DNA of 64,000 bases from Lepeophtheirus salmonis. Its lineage: Eukaryota; Arthropoda; Copepoda; Siphonostomatoida; Caligidae. The translations under genes and the position numbers were made by a program. The DNA is taken from positions 71,955,702 through 72,019,701 of the forward strand of contig NC_052135.2 of NCBI RefSeq assembly GCF_016086655.4, given 5' to 3'. The notes beneath the pieces were generated by a model that worked only from the letters and a program-made list of their open reading frames with translations, did no database searches and was not told where the DNA came from. Below are positions 35,942 to 49,016 of this stretch, in pieces; position 1 is the first letter of the stretch, and the number at the start of each line of letters is the position of its first letter.

Positions 35942-36346
35942 GTGAATTCCAAGTTTGTATACAACCTAACTGGAGATTGGAAAGGTATCCTTGGTACTGG
36001 GAAAAGTTTCCAAAGTATAAGAAAATTATACTTTCTTAAAGAAAATATTAAAAAAGTCGACCTTCCTAAAAGTATGGGCAATTTTGGGTTCAATTCTCTA
36101 GAGAAAATAACAGCAAAGATATTCTCTGAAATGCTTCTAGAAATTTTACAAGAGAATCCTTGGATGACAATTTTCAAAAACAAACATGAATTGAGACTAA
36201 TTTTATTTGGTTCTGTGAACATCTTTTTATCGTTGGAAGAGGAAGACAAAGACATTCTGTACTTTCAAACAAACTTTTTATTGGTCAAAAAGCGAAGGAA
36301 GACTTTATATGCAAGGGTGGAGGAGATTTTGGCGAAGAGGAGATAA
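35942..36346 (+). CDS. Unidentified 134-codon ORF
   Basis: The longest uninterrupted frame outside the host gene's terminal exon. The peptide looks genuinely coding: 'KVDLPKSMGNFGFNSLEK', 'AKIFSEMLLEILQENPWMTI', 'ELRLILFGSVNIFLSLEEED' and a basic end 'LVKKRRKTLYARVEEILAKR'. After the stop the same frame continues with coding-like residues ('GAEMRPAMGRKLIL', 'LMAKFKEDKPNKLVAYQIA') to about 36500, with one further stop. This suggests a once longer protein. No known domain was recognised. It could be a LINE ORF1-like or other element protein, or a decaying host gene. A CAG lies just upstream ('cctcttcag' near 35917). Confidence 0.4.
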   Translation: MNSKFVYNLTGDWKGILGTGKSFQSIRKLYFLKENIKKVDLPKSMGNFGFNSLEKITAKIFSEMLLEILQENPWMTIFKNKHELRLILFGSVNIFLSLEEEDKDILYFQTNFLLVKKRRKTLYARVEEILAKRR

Positions 36347-36500
36347 CGAAAGATCATTGGAGCAGAGATGAGGCCAGCTATGGGAAGGAAGTTGATACTG
36401 GAATGAATCATCAAAGATGAGTATCTTATGGCCAAATTTAAGGAAGACAAGCCAAATAAACTCGTAGCCTATCAAATTGCGAAATGTTCGAAAATGTGAA

Positions 36501-38895
36501 TATCCATATTTAAAAAAATAACACCATCTTTTATTATAATCCTACCAAGAGCTGTAGAAAGAGTTGTAAGATTTTTAAAGTTGAAAAGATTTTACCATGA
36601 TAAGACTATCTCCCGTCTTTCTTGCATCTACGATCCTTGCAAAATTAAAATAAAGAGCAAATGCATGTACTTTCCATTTCGGACATAGTACGGCCATAGC
36701 CAGAAATTAATTAGTTATAATTAAAAAATCAATAATGATAAATAAAATGGATGGATGTGTGAGATCTTTGGAGCTGCTTAAATGTTGCCTGGCTTTTTAT
36801 CTAATATCAATTGGATATTTTAATAAAGGAAAATGGCTCCTACTTGACAACCTAATTTTACAAAGCTTCTAAAAAAGCTACAAATTTGGTTCAAAGAATA
36901 CCAGAATCACAAAATCATTATAACGAGGAAGTGTGAAAACCTCTTTTTTTGTTTAAAGCTATGCCCTATTAATGATTAATCATTTATATTTTTTCTTTTT
37001 TATATTTAATTATTTATTTCATAAAAATGGCTGAAACATTTGGATGAATAAAAAAAAAAAATTATCTTCATAGCCATTTTCTTTCAAAATTATCACTTCA
37101 ATTAAAGTTTGTATCATTTTTAACTATTACATTTATTTTGCATTCAAAAATATCAATGCTAAATATACTTCTATGACACTTAAACCTCAATAGAAAGTAA
37201 ATTATTATATAAAAATAATCTTTAAAAATTTTGATGATTTTTTTTCAAGATATAATCCTTTTTTTTTTTCTTTAGAGAAAGCATTAAATTTGCATTTTTA
37301 AAGTACAACTCTAAAAAAAATTATAAATTTTGATTAGGTTGCGTGTATAACATAAATAATTCCTACAAAATTTTATTTTGTAAATACCGTTTTATGCCCC
37401 AGCCCTCATATTGAAAATAAGAAAAGTCCATGATATCAAAAGGAAATGAAAGGAACGACTATTAAGAAAACAGTTAATTTAAATTTAGTAAAAGAATAAA
37501 CTGTTGAGTTATCAACTTAAGACGTTTTACTGATTTATTGATTCTATTAATAACACTACAAATATATTCTATACAAAGGTACATTCTAATAGTATATATA
37601 TTTAGGTTTAATCTTTCTATGTGATGACCTCACAAAATCTGAAACAAGTAATTATCAAGAGGAAAAGAAATTGCGTATAATCAGTTTTAATAATTTAGAG
37701 GTTTATTATAAATTATTTTTGATGAAATATAGTTTGAAAAAAAAAGAAACAATATCGGGGTGTATAATATCCCACTTCAATAATCAGGGTTAAAGGAAAA
37801 TATAAGTATTAAGTCTTGCTAATTTAGATGTCCATACATTTTCTAATTAGTTAACCAATACATCCCAAATTTTTAGGACTTTCACAAATAAGTAATATCA
37901 ACATTAAAAAAGACCATTAATTTTAAAATATGTAGTTATCTCCCGTAGCCTGTGAGGAACAAACTTCTTCGATAAATTAATAGTGCACTTTATGTAAATA
38001 TATTTTGCAAAAGTAACATTCATTTGTTAAATTGGAAATAAAAATGTCGTATTCCTTCGTTAAAAAACTTAAAATATTGTTTCTCAAAATAAAATACATT
38101 CAGTCATAATTGAATAAGAAAAAAGAGGTTCTTCAATATTTAAATTATCTCCACGAAAAGATTAAAAAACAAACAATATTCAATTAATATCATGGAAAAA
38201 GACAAAAAAAAGGCCATACAAACTGTGACATTTTTAAGGCGAATCCGATAAAAATATGTAGTATATAAAAACGATATATAGGACTAAATGTCATTTTCAA
38301 TTATATATACATATATACAGAACTACTCTTCTTTTTATACATTTTTACTTTTTATTTTTAAAAAACTATAATTTCTTTAGATTTTTTGTTTTTATTGTGA
38401 CTAAAATGATAATTATAATTAATATTTCTGGCCCAATAAAGAAAAAACAAATATTTATTAGTGAAATTAACTTTATTACTTTAAAAATATTATCCATGAA
38501 GATATTTTACATTTGTTTGGACCAATTTTTAAACCATTTTTTCCATTCTGATTGAGGTAACTCCAAAACACAGGCATAGGCTGTATCAGTGGTGTCATCT
38601 ATTGATGATAACCACTGACTCCCTCATTGTTTTTTAAAATAGCACCTTTGTCCCAAATTATTTCAGTACTAGCTTTTTCTCATAGCAAAGATCTGCAAAA
38701 ATACAGGATCTGTTAACATCGAAAGGCCGTGAGGTTTCATGAAAGATAATCTTTAGGTTTTCCAAATATCTATAACAAATATGACGGTAACCATGTTACG
38801 AGTGCACCCGATGCCTTAGCCAAAATGAATCCAATAGGCTATATTAGCTTCAGTTTTGTCTTATAAAATTGATAAGACATGTATGTCAGAATGTA
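36501..38895. other. AT-rich stretch without recognised genes
   Basis: Holds one R2 motif copy at 37755-37797. The rest is homopolymer-rich and unassigned. Confidence 0.45.
37755..37797 (+). repeat. R2 terminal motif copy
   Basis: 'gtgtataatatcccacttca' then 'cagggttaaa', matching copies at 22.90, 53.79 and 54.67 kb. Confidence 0.55.
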
Positions 38896-39553
38896 CCAAG
38901 TGGTTCATGAACATTTGAATACTTTAAATTTTTAATTTCACTAACACATAATTTATTAATTAACAATAGAATGTAAACTAAAATAGTACTATAAATAAAT
39001 GTGTGTCTCAGCTCTGTTAGTCGTAAATGTCGCCGCCCTTAGCTACAACAATGACATCCAGTTGTGCATAAGAAGGCCTGGCACCCACTAAGGATGTATT
39101 CCTCAGTAATGGCGTACCAATGCTGGCTGAGAGTGGCTTTGAGGGGCGCACTTTTTATATGACGGACATTGCCGGAGAAATATGTACTCAAGGACGTTGT
39201 TATCAGAGCTGAAGAGAGGCCCAAAGGGTAAAAAACAGGTCAAAAGACTAATTCAAAAAGTCTTGCAATAGAGGAGATCAGATTTTTCAATACTGGTTTC
39301 AAGAGTGGCCTTTCCATTCTCACAAATCTCTTTTTACCCACTTTTTTTAAAGCTCTCTTGATGGTCTGGTGTGAAACCCTAAGATCTCAGGCATTGGTCC
39401 ACATGGACTTGAAGGATTGGCTTGGGCAACATAGACAGATTATAAACTAATTTTTTATGCTATAATATATCGAAATATGAATTGATTTCAATTTCTCAAA
39501 CTTGATTTATTATTAATTATGTAAGTGTTTTCAGATTTCAATTAACAACCCAG
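38896..39553 (-). mobile_element. Deleted mariner family copy 2 (non-autonomous)
   Basis: A 658-bp unit bounded by TA (38894-38895) with 'ccaagtggttcatgaacatt' on the left and 'cagatttcaattaacaaccc', 'ag', TA (39554-39555) on the right. The two ends are imperfect inverted repeats. On the minus strand the C-terminal part (39030-39160) encodes a worn 'HYxEEYILSGCQAFL' end. It joins the N-terminal part ('gtcttgcaatagaggagatc', 'aagagtggcctttcc', 'gtgaaaccctaagatctc') near 39215-39240. The catalytic middle is absent, at the same position as in the other family copies. Confidence 0.7.
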
Positions 39554-39569
39554 TAGGGTCAGATCTGCC

Positions 39570-39830
39570 TTGCTTTCCTCAGTTCAAGTTTCAGTTTGGA
39601 AGAGGTGGTTTTTTCCGGCAAAGGTTTGGAAGAAATGACGGTACCTAAGAGCTTGAAATACCATCCTGCATGATCTTTGTAATCGCTTCCAATTGTTTTT
39701 GCTGTTGAACCTTCTGCCGCTACATAAGCAACATGATCTTCTCCATCCCATAGTTATTGAGAAAATATTCTTCAATCTAATCTGCGTATTTCCGTAAAGT
39801 ACCAAAAAAAATGGTGAGGACTTTCGAGTT
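39570..39830 (-). mobile_element. Possible retroelement gag-like fragment
   Basis: With a few stops the minus strand reads 'GTLRKYAD.IEEYFLNNYGM', then 'RQKVQQQKQLEAITKIMQDG' and 'VPSFLPNLCRKKPPLPN'. A Gln-rich segment followed by a 'PSF.P' stretch recalls Gypsy-type gag leaders. Other frames over the same bases are also open and may be fortuitous. It sits directly beside a mariner copy. Confidence 0.3.
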
Positions 39831-41751
39831 TTGAAGAAGATCCTATTGACTGCGTCAAAAAATACCTATTGTGACTTTGTGTTAAGTTACAAGGTATTAC
39901 ACATTCAAAAACTATTTTAAGACTGAATGTATTTAATATTTATGTACACATAATATATAGGTAGGAGGGAAGGTTTCGTTGATGTAAATATTTTCCGCTC
40001 TAAGAGTGTATATAATAATTAATATGTATATACGACAGACAATTTCATTTTAACATCATATCAAAGAGGCAGAAACACTTCTAATTTGTCCTTTTCACGC
40101 TGTACATAAATTCCAAGGAGGATATAAACGAAAAGCTCTTAAAATTATGACATTTTTACTCTTCAATACCCAAGAGCTTAAGCACTTTCCAATATGTATT
40201 GAATGATTGAAGTTTATATTTTGTCTACAACATAATTTTATTTCTGTTGTTTTTGTATTTTTATGTTCTTGTAACGTTGAGACGATAGAATAAATCAAAG
40301 AAGAAAATAACGACAACTATGTTCTGGTTGCAACTAAGAAGTCTTCGTCTAAGGTCAAACTTTTTATATCTATAGATATTGCCACCTCCACATTCAAAAA
40401 CGGTGCTTGCAACTTGCATTTTACATTACGTGAATTTGTTATATTAAAAAAATAAAAGATGTTTTATCAAGGGAAAATCCATTTATCCTCTGAACAGTTC
40501 AAGAAAATCTATATATATGAAAAGCATTTCTTCTATGTGTCATAAAATATGTTAGTACATGCTTGCCAAAAATAGAGATTATTTTCTACCTAAGATCTTC
40601 ATGTATGTTTATGTGCTTTATTTGGCCAATTTTTCTATGATTACATTATAGGTACTTATACAGTAGCCAATATATAAACAAATATATGTTTTTGTGTATG
40701 TTATTCGAGATCCTTAAGGCGATACTTTGACAAATGGGAGTATATTATGAACTGCTTCCATTTTTATGTTAAAATAAGATAATAAAAATGAAATTAATAA
40801 AATATATATTCGTTTAATTTATGTGTCTGTTATGTTCCATATGATACGGGAATGGTCATTTTTTAATTAAAAAAATCTAATTTCCCTTGTTTTTTTTTAA
40901 ACCCAGTTTTTTTAAAATTTTAAATTATAAAAACAATGAATAAATTAAAATAAATTCGCGAGGGAAAATTTATCTTTTACTATTATAAAAGTATACAATT
41001 ATTCAATACATCTATAGCTGTTTAAAAAAAAAAAAACAGGACAAACAAAACCACAAATAAGGCAGGTTGGAGATAAAAACCGGTAGACCCGGCTTAAGAT
41101 AGGATAAGAATTTTACTATATGAATGAAAATAAGCAAGAAGATAGGATCTCAACCCACTTCTGATATATAATTAATTGTATGTAAACATTATAGTCTAAA
41201 AAGATTGAAGCACCCTCACCTGACTCTCAACGAAACCCCTGAGTATTGGCGTATTTATTATTGAGGCTTTGGTCCGGTTGACAAAAAATATACACATAAC
41301 TTTTGTGATGACTGCATAAATTTTTATACGAGCCCGAGGGGTCGGTTTTGTATTCGAGCTCAAATTTTTATATTCTGCGTCTGTTTTTGTCCATACTCAG
41401 AAAATATCTAATATTAAATAGACGTGCGAATCAAACAAGCTAGAATAAAAGTAAGTATGTCTTGTTTATAATTTATTTGTCATATTGATACGGTTTCCAT
41501 ATAATTTTGAGAAAAATAGCTAGCTAAAGCTTGAAGAGCGAACAATTTCCGTCCCCTTAAGGACTATACCTCGGTTAATACGTTTCAATGCTTAATGTGT
41601 AAATGAAATGTTTCAGGTGCAATATGTGGCAACATCAGCATTGCTTACTTCATTATCACAAATAATGGCTAACCTACTAGTAATTACTATATTATTTTTT
41701 TTGAAATTTTGTTAATGTAGCTACAAAATGAACCTATTTGAATAGGCTGAT
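39831..41751. other. AT-rich stretch without recognised genes
   Basis: A GC-richer patch at 41080-41360 (for example 'cgagcccgaggggtcggttt') has no partner in the window. No gene or RNA is supported. Confidence 0.4.
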
Positions 41752-42801
41752 TTAACACTAGAACAACTAGGGCATCATTTTTGATATCCCCATTAGAGTT
41801 ACAATTAAATATTGTCAGAAAATTTATAAATCATGTTTGTTCAAAATTTCTTGAATACTCCTAATTCATATTCTTTATTATTATGTAAAAAAAAACAAAA
41901 TTAAAAATTAAACTAAGTAATGGTTTCGTTGATATTGTGAACACTACATAGACAGATGAGGGTATCATATTTAATATCTAATCGTTTCCAATCATGTTTT
42001 TATCCTAAAATTGTGTATTAAAAGGTTCAAGCAAGATCAGACATGAATGGACAACTTTAGAAATATTTTATGTACCCTCCTTATTTAAATATAAACATAG
42101 AATTTGCTGACAAAGCAATTATCATTCATCCTGTTATTGTGCAAGGATATCCAAAAAAAAAAATTATCTATTGAAGAAATAAGACATTTTCTCGTGTCTA
42201 CATCATACTCCAATTCTGAAGGTGATGATTTCAAATTGAAACCAGGTTAATAGTATGTCCAACCACCTCAATCCAAATCTTCTGATTACTTCTTGAAGTT
42301 TTTGACAAACCTGTAAGTGAGAAATTGTGTTAAATACCATTATTAGTCTTTCAAAATGTCATTTGTATATATTGACAACTAAATTGAATATTTAAAATTT
42401 CAAAAAAAATTCAGAGTGTAATCAAGTGTCTCAATTCCCACCTTCTAAGAAATAAAAATCAACCAACTTATTAGCAGAGTCAATGCATTTTGGGAAAGAT
42501 AACACAAAAACAATAAGAAAGAATTATGCCTGTTGTTGACAAGAAAACAATTTGAAAGAAGTCAAAGGTCCATCATCATTTGCAAAACTAAACATATATA
42601 CAGACACAAATATATAGAAATAAATAAGTTTTTTTTTATATCCACCGTCGTTTAAATAAATTACGATTCAATTTTCTTGTTTTAATTTTTCAAAATTTCA
42701 CTCTTTCAGATCCACAAGGAAATGAAGAGAAAATCAAAAATAACTATTGTCAATTCTTGATCTCTTCGGTCATGTTAGAACTAATTAGAATTAATTTTTT
42801 G
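41752..42801 (+). mobile_element. Probable piggyBac-like relic
   Basis: Starts at TTAA (41752-41755) followed by 'cactagaacaactagggc' and an 'atcatttttgat' palindrome, a layout seen at piggyBac-type ends. Inside are poor protein traces: 'LSIEEIRHFLVSTSYSN' near 42170-42220 and 'LLAESMHFGKDNTKTIRKN' near 42470-42530. The latter recalls the piggyBac 'T.TGTLRKNRK' region. Decay is heavy and the right border is uncertain; it meets another piggyBac-type element at about 42802. Confidence 0.35.
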
Positions 42802-43294
42802 TTAAACATCAATATGTTCGCCAGAATTTGATGGGGGTACTGATGTCCCTATGCGTGTGAACGGCAATTTTTTACAAACAAAATAATAAAGTTACGCAAT
42901 GGAGTTGAATTCTTAACGTTTTTGTGTTTTTTATATATTTTTTAAATATATAAATTAAGTAATAATTCTACTATGAAAAATGGATTAAAATAAATACAAT
43001 ATCTGCTTTAAAAGGACTCTGAAAGGACAAAAACCATACATAAATAAATGTCTCATCCTGAACAAATTTTAAAATTTTATAAACATAGAAAAAAATTACC
43101 TTTCAACCCCAGAGGACACCAGTGTCCCAAATATTTTAAACTGCCATAACACTTGTATTTTTCATCAAAATATGGCATAATTTCAACAATTACTTCTTAT
43201 ACTATAAAAATATCTTAAATTTAATGAAAAATAATGCAAGGACAAATGAATGAAAATATGGGACACTATTGCCTCGTTGATGCGAACGGGTTAA
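42802..43294 (-). mobile_element. Short piggyBac-derived element (MITE)
   Basis: Corresponds block by block to the ends of the 12.94-14.37 kb element: 'gtaataattctac.atgaaaa', 'gacaaaaacca', 'atgt.tcatcctgaacaaatt', 'gaggacaccagtgtccc', 'ttttaaactgc.ataa' and 'atatgggacac', ending with 'gcgaacggg' and TTAA at 43291-43294. All transposase sequence is missing. The left TTAA at 42802-42805 is a guess. Confidence 0.65.
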
Positions 43295-43577
43295 TAATAA
43301 ACTGTTCTGCAAATAAGTATCTTTTAATACATTTTAATGTTACTGATACTGGCGATACGTTAGTTAATTATATGGATTATTTCATTGACATATATATCTA
43401 AAATTTATTCAAGAATTGTTTCTAACTTTTGTATATAATTATCACATGTTATGAGTTTAGCCCGGGACTTTTTACCCAAAGTGTGATTTTTATTGGAGAA
43501 GTTTAGTTGTAAATGTAAAATAATAGTTGATAACAGTTCTAAATTTTTTGAATTGCATAAAAAAAAATTATTATTTA

Positions 43578-44423
43578 GCGGGTGTTGAATTAAAATCTGA
43601 ACACTTACAGATTCCATAATGAATTAAAGAAAATTAATTCATTATCCGATATATGAATAAATATACAGTTAGTTACAAAACAAAACTAATTCAAGCTCTC
43701 TAAATAACGTACCAGTCGAAAAAATGACCATTACACGTAATCTACGAATTTTCAACCAGGCACTCCAAACAATTGAGTGTCTCCAAGATCAGCGTCTACG
43801 TCGTCAGCAAGTCCAAAACGTTGAGAAGAAGAAGGCTCTGACATGAAAGACAATACAGATCCAGAGGAGTCAAATAAAACAACCCAGGTGAATCCCATTA
43901 TCACCATGAAGGTCAATGCAAAAGATCTCAGGGTTTCACACCAGAATGTTCAGTGAAATATCAAAACATTGGGGTGAAGAGCCTTGTGGTGGTGAGAGGC
44001 AACGTTTGACATCAGTAATGAAAGAAACTTATCTTCTCCGTTGTAATACTCTTTTGAAATAGTTTCTTTTGACACTTTTGGCCCCCATACAACCCTGATT
44101 CCAGACCTTGCAGGTACACCTTTTGGATGCATATCAAAAAGAAATTCTGCAGTATCCTTTATCCAAACACCAAGGTCCTCCAAGTCACTGTCAGCTAGCA
44201 TTGAGACACCATAAAAGAGTACTACACCCGCAGTGATATCTAGGCCTTCCGTCTCCGCCTGGAAGCCATCATTTACACTAAGGAGGCTATCTTAATTATA
44301 AAGAGAGCTCATGCACAGATATATTATTAGTAGTAATTTTTTAGAAATTCTATGGGATATTAATTAATTATATCTTGTTGAAGTTTAAAATGCAATGTGT
44401 TCATATTTAAATGTACAACTCGG
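43578..44423 (+). mobile_element. Deleted mariner family copy 3 (non-autonomous)
   Basis: An 846-bp unit flanked by TA (43576-43577 and 44424-44425). The left tip 'gcgggtgttgaattaaaatc' is an imperfect inverse of the right tip 'catatttaaatgtacaactc'. The + strand reads a helix-turn-helix part with 'LSVSKISVYVVSKSKTL', then 'KQTTQANPIITMKVNAKDL' and 'GVKSLVVVR', and next 'LRCNTLLK'. It then skips to 'WPPYNPDSRPCRYTFWMHIK' (the SPDLNPxDY..W box) and 'YPNTKVLQVTV'. The first and second catalytic Asp regions are missing. The opposite-strand frame at 43950-44201 is a shadow of this. Confidence 0.8.
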
Positions 44424-44425
44424 TA

Positions 44426-45049
44426 TGTGCAAAGATATAGAGATAAAAAACTACGAACTTTTAATTTTACATTGAATTATAATTAAAAATTACTTTATAT
44501 CTTTTCTTGAAAAGTAATGAAATAAAGCATTAGAACTAATTATTATTTATGTAGTACACATTTATTGCTAAATCCAAATTTATTTTTATTTTCTATGTAT
44601 TTCTTTTTGACAAGTTATTGAGCTATTTATTTTGAACCAATATACAGTTTGTTTATTTGAGTACAACATTTATTTGATTAAAATTTTGCAAAGTTAAATA
44701 AAAATAAATAGAAAGTTATTTAAAAAAAGGAAACTTTTGTTTAAAAAAAGTTTTGAAATTTTGCTGAAAAAATATTTAGTTAAAGTTAATTTTTAATCAA
44801 ATTTAAATAGTTCAAAATAAAATATGGTTATGTTATTAACTTCTACAAAATTATTGTTTAACAATCAGTTTTTCAATGAGTTTTCAGACGTTGTGAGTAG
44901 ACAAACTTTGTTTCAAAATATAATATCCGATAAAGTATTAAAATAATGAGTGTATGTATCGGATATCCGTTCGTCCAGCTTGGAAAAAAAATAATAAAAG
45001 TTGAAAAAGCGAGACAAATACAGACTTTATACATAATATAAAAGTTTTT
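44426..45049. other. AT-rich stretch without recognised features
   Basis: Nothing supported. Composition is dominated by A and T runs. Confidence 0.5.
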
Positions 45050-45640
45050 TCTAAATTTTGATTTATGCACGTAGGGTTATTTTTCATTCTGATCAGACTA
45101 GATTCCTTCGCTATGGGGGAAAGTTTTTATGTACTCGCATATAATTTGATTTTTTTTTAATAAAAGAAGATCGATTTCCAGTGTTTCAAGTTTTTGTAAG
45201 GTATAGATTGTCGTTTCTAAATTATTATTATAACGGAAAAAGAGAGAACGAATATTACATACGAAGTTGGAAAGGAAATTAAGTAAATAATTAATGAAAG
45301 AACAGGTTGAGTGAGTAGTTTTAGTATGTATCTTCATTATGGCTAAAGAAGGAACATGGCAAAATAACAATGGCAAGGTCAATAAAAAATCACGAGGTCA
45401 AACATTTGTATAAATTGCTTTATATTTACAAAATTTAGTATTTTTCACATCATCATTTGTATGTTGCATTTTCTAGGGTGTCAAAAGGGGATGCAGGTTC
45501 AATTACATTTACATCAAACTGGCAGACAACAACACAAAATGTTGTAGACAAAGAAGTTTTACAATATAAATTTACCAATTACATATTTATAATAGATCGT
45601 TTTAGTTTATAATTTTAAAATAAACAAATATAAATAAAAT
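45050..45640 (+). mobile_element. Helitron helicase 3' relic (copy 2)
   Basis: Matches the 20.79-21.64 kb copy without its mariner insertion. Near 45375-45600 the + strand gives 'SRGQTFV.IALYLQN', then 'LYVAFSRVSKGDAGSITF' and 'NVVDKEVLQYK'. These are the 'SQGQT', 'GQLYVALSRV' and 'NVVYKEVL' landmarks of Pif1-type helicase ends in Helitrons. Frameshifts separate the pieces. The upstream 320 bases share scattered blocks with copy 1 but no helicase motifs, suggesting an internally deleted 3' remnant. No hairpin plus CTRR end was confirmed. Confidence 0.75.
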
Positions 45641-48600
45641 CGTAAAAATTATTCATATGCCATCTTTAAGATAGCGTGTGTGCTCTAAGAAAAAATTAAT
45701 ATATTTCCTCAAAAAGTACTCATTGTTAGTCATTGTTTTTCTAAAGCACAGTCACACGCATTTACTCATTACCTATATGTTCTCTTCTCTGGAAACAAAA
45801 TAATAAAGATAATGTTTTTTTATGACGTGATGAACCAAGCACTGTTTCAGCTTGTTGCAAAACCTAATCTTAAGCCACATTTTTTAAAATATAAAAAATA
45901 TCTACCCTACTTTTTACTAAGAGTATAATCTAAGCGCCTGCAAGATTTCATACATTTTTACACACCGTTTCTATACATATCAAAACATATTTTAAGATGA
46001 CGCACACGTTCGATTGTAATGTTATTTCTTAAATCAAATATCTACACTCAAGAATGACTTAAGGATATCATACATACAAATATAGATAGAAACAATCTTT
46101 GATTTATTAACATAAATATATTGTATACATTATTAACTGCTTGCATGTGAAAATGCATTCTCTTTTCTTTTGTAAACTGATGGCACCCTCAATTCTTCAT
46201 TCAAGTAGCAAATCAGATTTAATTAATATATCAACAATTTTGTTTCTTAGATTAAAATTATGTATATGACTTCCATCGGGGAGCACTTTATTTAGTGCAT
46301 AATGTATTCATAATGGATGCTAAATTGAAAACGGCTGCAATAATTATTTAATATGACTACATTACTCCTTATTTTTTGAAAAATGGTTTTGCCCAGGAAG
46401 AAAAATGACATTTGCTATATTAATATGAAGATTCAGATTGTAAAAAAAAAATAATTTATGCTAGAGCATTTTTGCCTGCAGGCTGGTACTTACATTAATT
46501 ATTGTTTTTATTGCAGTAGAATAAAATAATTACCCTAAACACTAAAAAAAATATAAGTTTAGCCTTCTAAAAGTTCATTTTACTGATATAGGGAACCACG
46601 CCACATACTTAGTAGACGGCTGTTCTATATGTTATATACTAGATATTGACAAATAATTTCCCCAAAAATCATAATACTTAGAATACAGTCAAAATCTACG
46701 AATCATCACATAAAATGAATCAATTTCTTTAATTTTAATTTTAATTAATATAAACATATGAATACATTTTACAAAAGAAAATGAACTTCTAAAAATCTAT
46801 TGTAAACGACGAACATAATTCAGAATTAAAAAAAAACAAAAAAAAAACTTGAAGCTATTTATTTTCCAATATTGTTAAATGATAGAATAACAATTTTATA
46901 AGAATAAAGTTCCTTAGACTATAGAATTCATGAAATGGACAATATTATCCTTCAGTCCAATATGAATGGGAATTTATTTAAATTTGAAAGAGTATAATTT
47001 TAACAAGCGTTGCCTTCACCTTGTATTCGACTTTTCGTGTAATGTCGGAGATGTTTTCTTTCCATACGTTTCTGAGATAAGGCTATCAACCATTAATATT
47101 TTTAAATTGGCTTTTTGACAATAGTAGAGAAGATTAAGTGAGGTTTCTATTGAGTTATTACAAAACAAGAAAATAAAGTTTTCTTTATACGATTTCTCTT
47201 ATCCATTGTACAGATCAACTTCTTTGTTTAACTTTCCAGTGATCTTTATGCAAACTCTTTGTTTGAAGGATAAAAATGATCAATTACAAAAATTTCATAT
47301 CAAAGAAACTTTGTATTTAAAATTTGATATAATTAATAAAATAAGCAAACCAATCGCTAATGTTTCATCGAAATACGTATTAATTTTGAGTGTAATGTTA
47401 ATAATAACAATAACCGATAAAAATATATGTCTTATGAATAAAGATATTATCTTATGAAATATAGTATACAAGTGTATATAAGTGTACCTTATTCGATTAA
47501 GAGTATAAGAAAAACGTTCCATGGGTAGATTTGGCCTCTTCTAAAGATCTTTCGTTGGCAGTTTATATCAATATTTCAATGCAGCTTAATGGTAGGTAAT
47601 ATACCATATTTTACAGGCGATATCTGGGAAAAACTTCTGAATTTGTCACATTCTTTGTAATGGTCAATAAACAAAAAGTTGAATGGATGTCCAAATGGGT
47701 TATGGAATACATTCTGGGGCAAGATTAATTGTTTTTAGTTCTAAGTGCAACTTAATTTAGTTTTAATTATATCCAACAAGGATTTCAAGGCAAGTTACAA
47801 TTATATCCAATTTGTCATTTCTTTGTTTGTTTTTTCAAAAAATTTCTTATTTCAAAATTAGTTGGCTCTAGACTAATAAAAATGTTTCGCATAAATAAAT
47901 ATTGCATTTATATCATCATTATATGTCATCCTAGATATAAGCCTACTGTTTCTCTTTCACAGTGCTCTGATTATGGATCTATGTTAACTTAAAATAGTTA
48001 AATTTAGTCTGCAGGACAATATCTATGAGTATTTTATAAAGTTTATCTGTGTATCTTAAATATTTATAACATAAAACATCATTTATAATAACCCTGTAAA
48101 AATACCCATAATATAATCTGTGTACAAAAATCTTTGTTAGAAAAAACTTTAATGATTTAATAAAATAACATTTCATTATTCCCAATTTTAAGGTATATTT
48201 TCAAGCAGAAAATAAAATACAAAAAAACATATCTAGGTTTTCTTTTGTAGTTTAAAGTTGGAAACGGGTCAATTGGATCCCTTTCATGACAGGACGGTTA
48301 GATTATCAGTAAGATTTTTTACTGTACAAACTACAGTTTCCATCCTGTTACATGTAGTAAAGTCATAATAGAAATAAAATAATACTTTTTTTTCAATTTT
48401 GCTGAATATACTTGAATAATCGAATTGACGTAAAATGTTTGTAATTAATTGTATTTTGGAATTTTACTATTTACCTAAGTCTTCTTAATCCCAACTCAAG
48501 GTACTGTCAGTTATTGTATAGTAAGTTTATATAGCACTTTAATTAATTCTTCCAAGCTTTCTTTCAACATCCAACAAAATTATTTAGAAAATTTTATATC

Positions 48601-49016
48601 TTAATTAGTGCTATGACTGTAGACAAATTCATTTGTGTTTTATTTTTTTCTTATTTAAAAAAAAGTTCTGTAGTTGAAGACAAGAAGTTTAGAAAAAATA
48701 AAGTTTTCATTGTTTTTACCTTTCTACCAGTTGAAATTTTATATTATCTTTTAAAGTTATATCTTATTCTAGAAAAGTATTTCTAAGTTTAATTTATAAA
48801 TTGTTAAAGCTGATATCATGTTTCATTTGGTTTATAGATATATGAATATAATAGCTCTTTTATTTATGTACATATGGTAAAAAGTTTTGTAACAAAATCC
48901 TACATATTTCTGAATGTTAAATTTAGAATGTATTGAGAGTTTTTTGAGCTCTTTTCAACCCCAAAATGTTGAAATCACCTTTTCTTAGCAAGGCAAATTA
49001 ATTTCAAAAGAACTTA
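45641..49016. other. AT-rich stretch without recognised genes
   Basis: Open frames on either strand (47206-47457, 47295-47522, 47979-48185) overlap each other and are Ile/Tyr/Lys-rich, consistent with chance in AT-rich DNA. No repeat partner was recognised. Confidence 0.45.

Noticed and set aside
43950..44201. Minus-strand 83-residue frame resembling an independent gene
   Set aside because: It lies antisense to the mariner C-terminal motif WPPYNPDS on the plus strand and starts and ends inside the element.
47206..47522. Overlapping opposing frames 47206-47457 and 47295-47522
   Set aside because: Both are Ile/Tyr/Lys-rich, as expected by chance in AT-rich DNA, with no motif or splice context.
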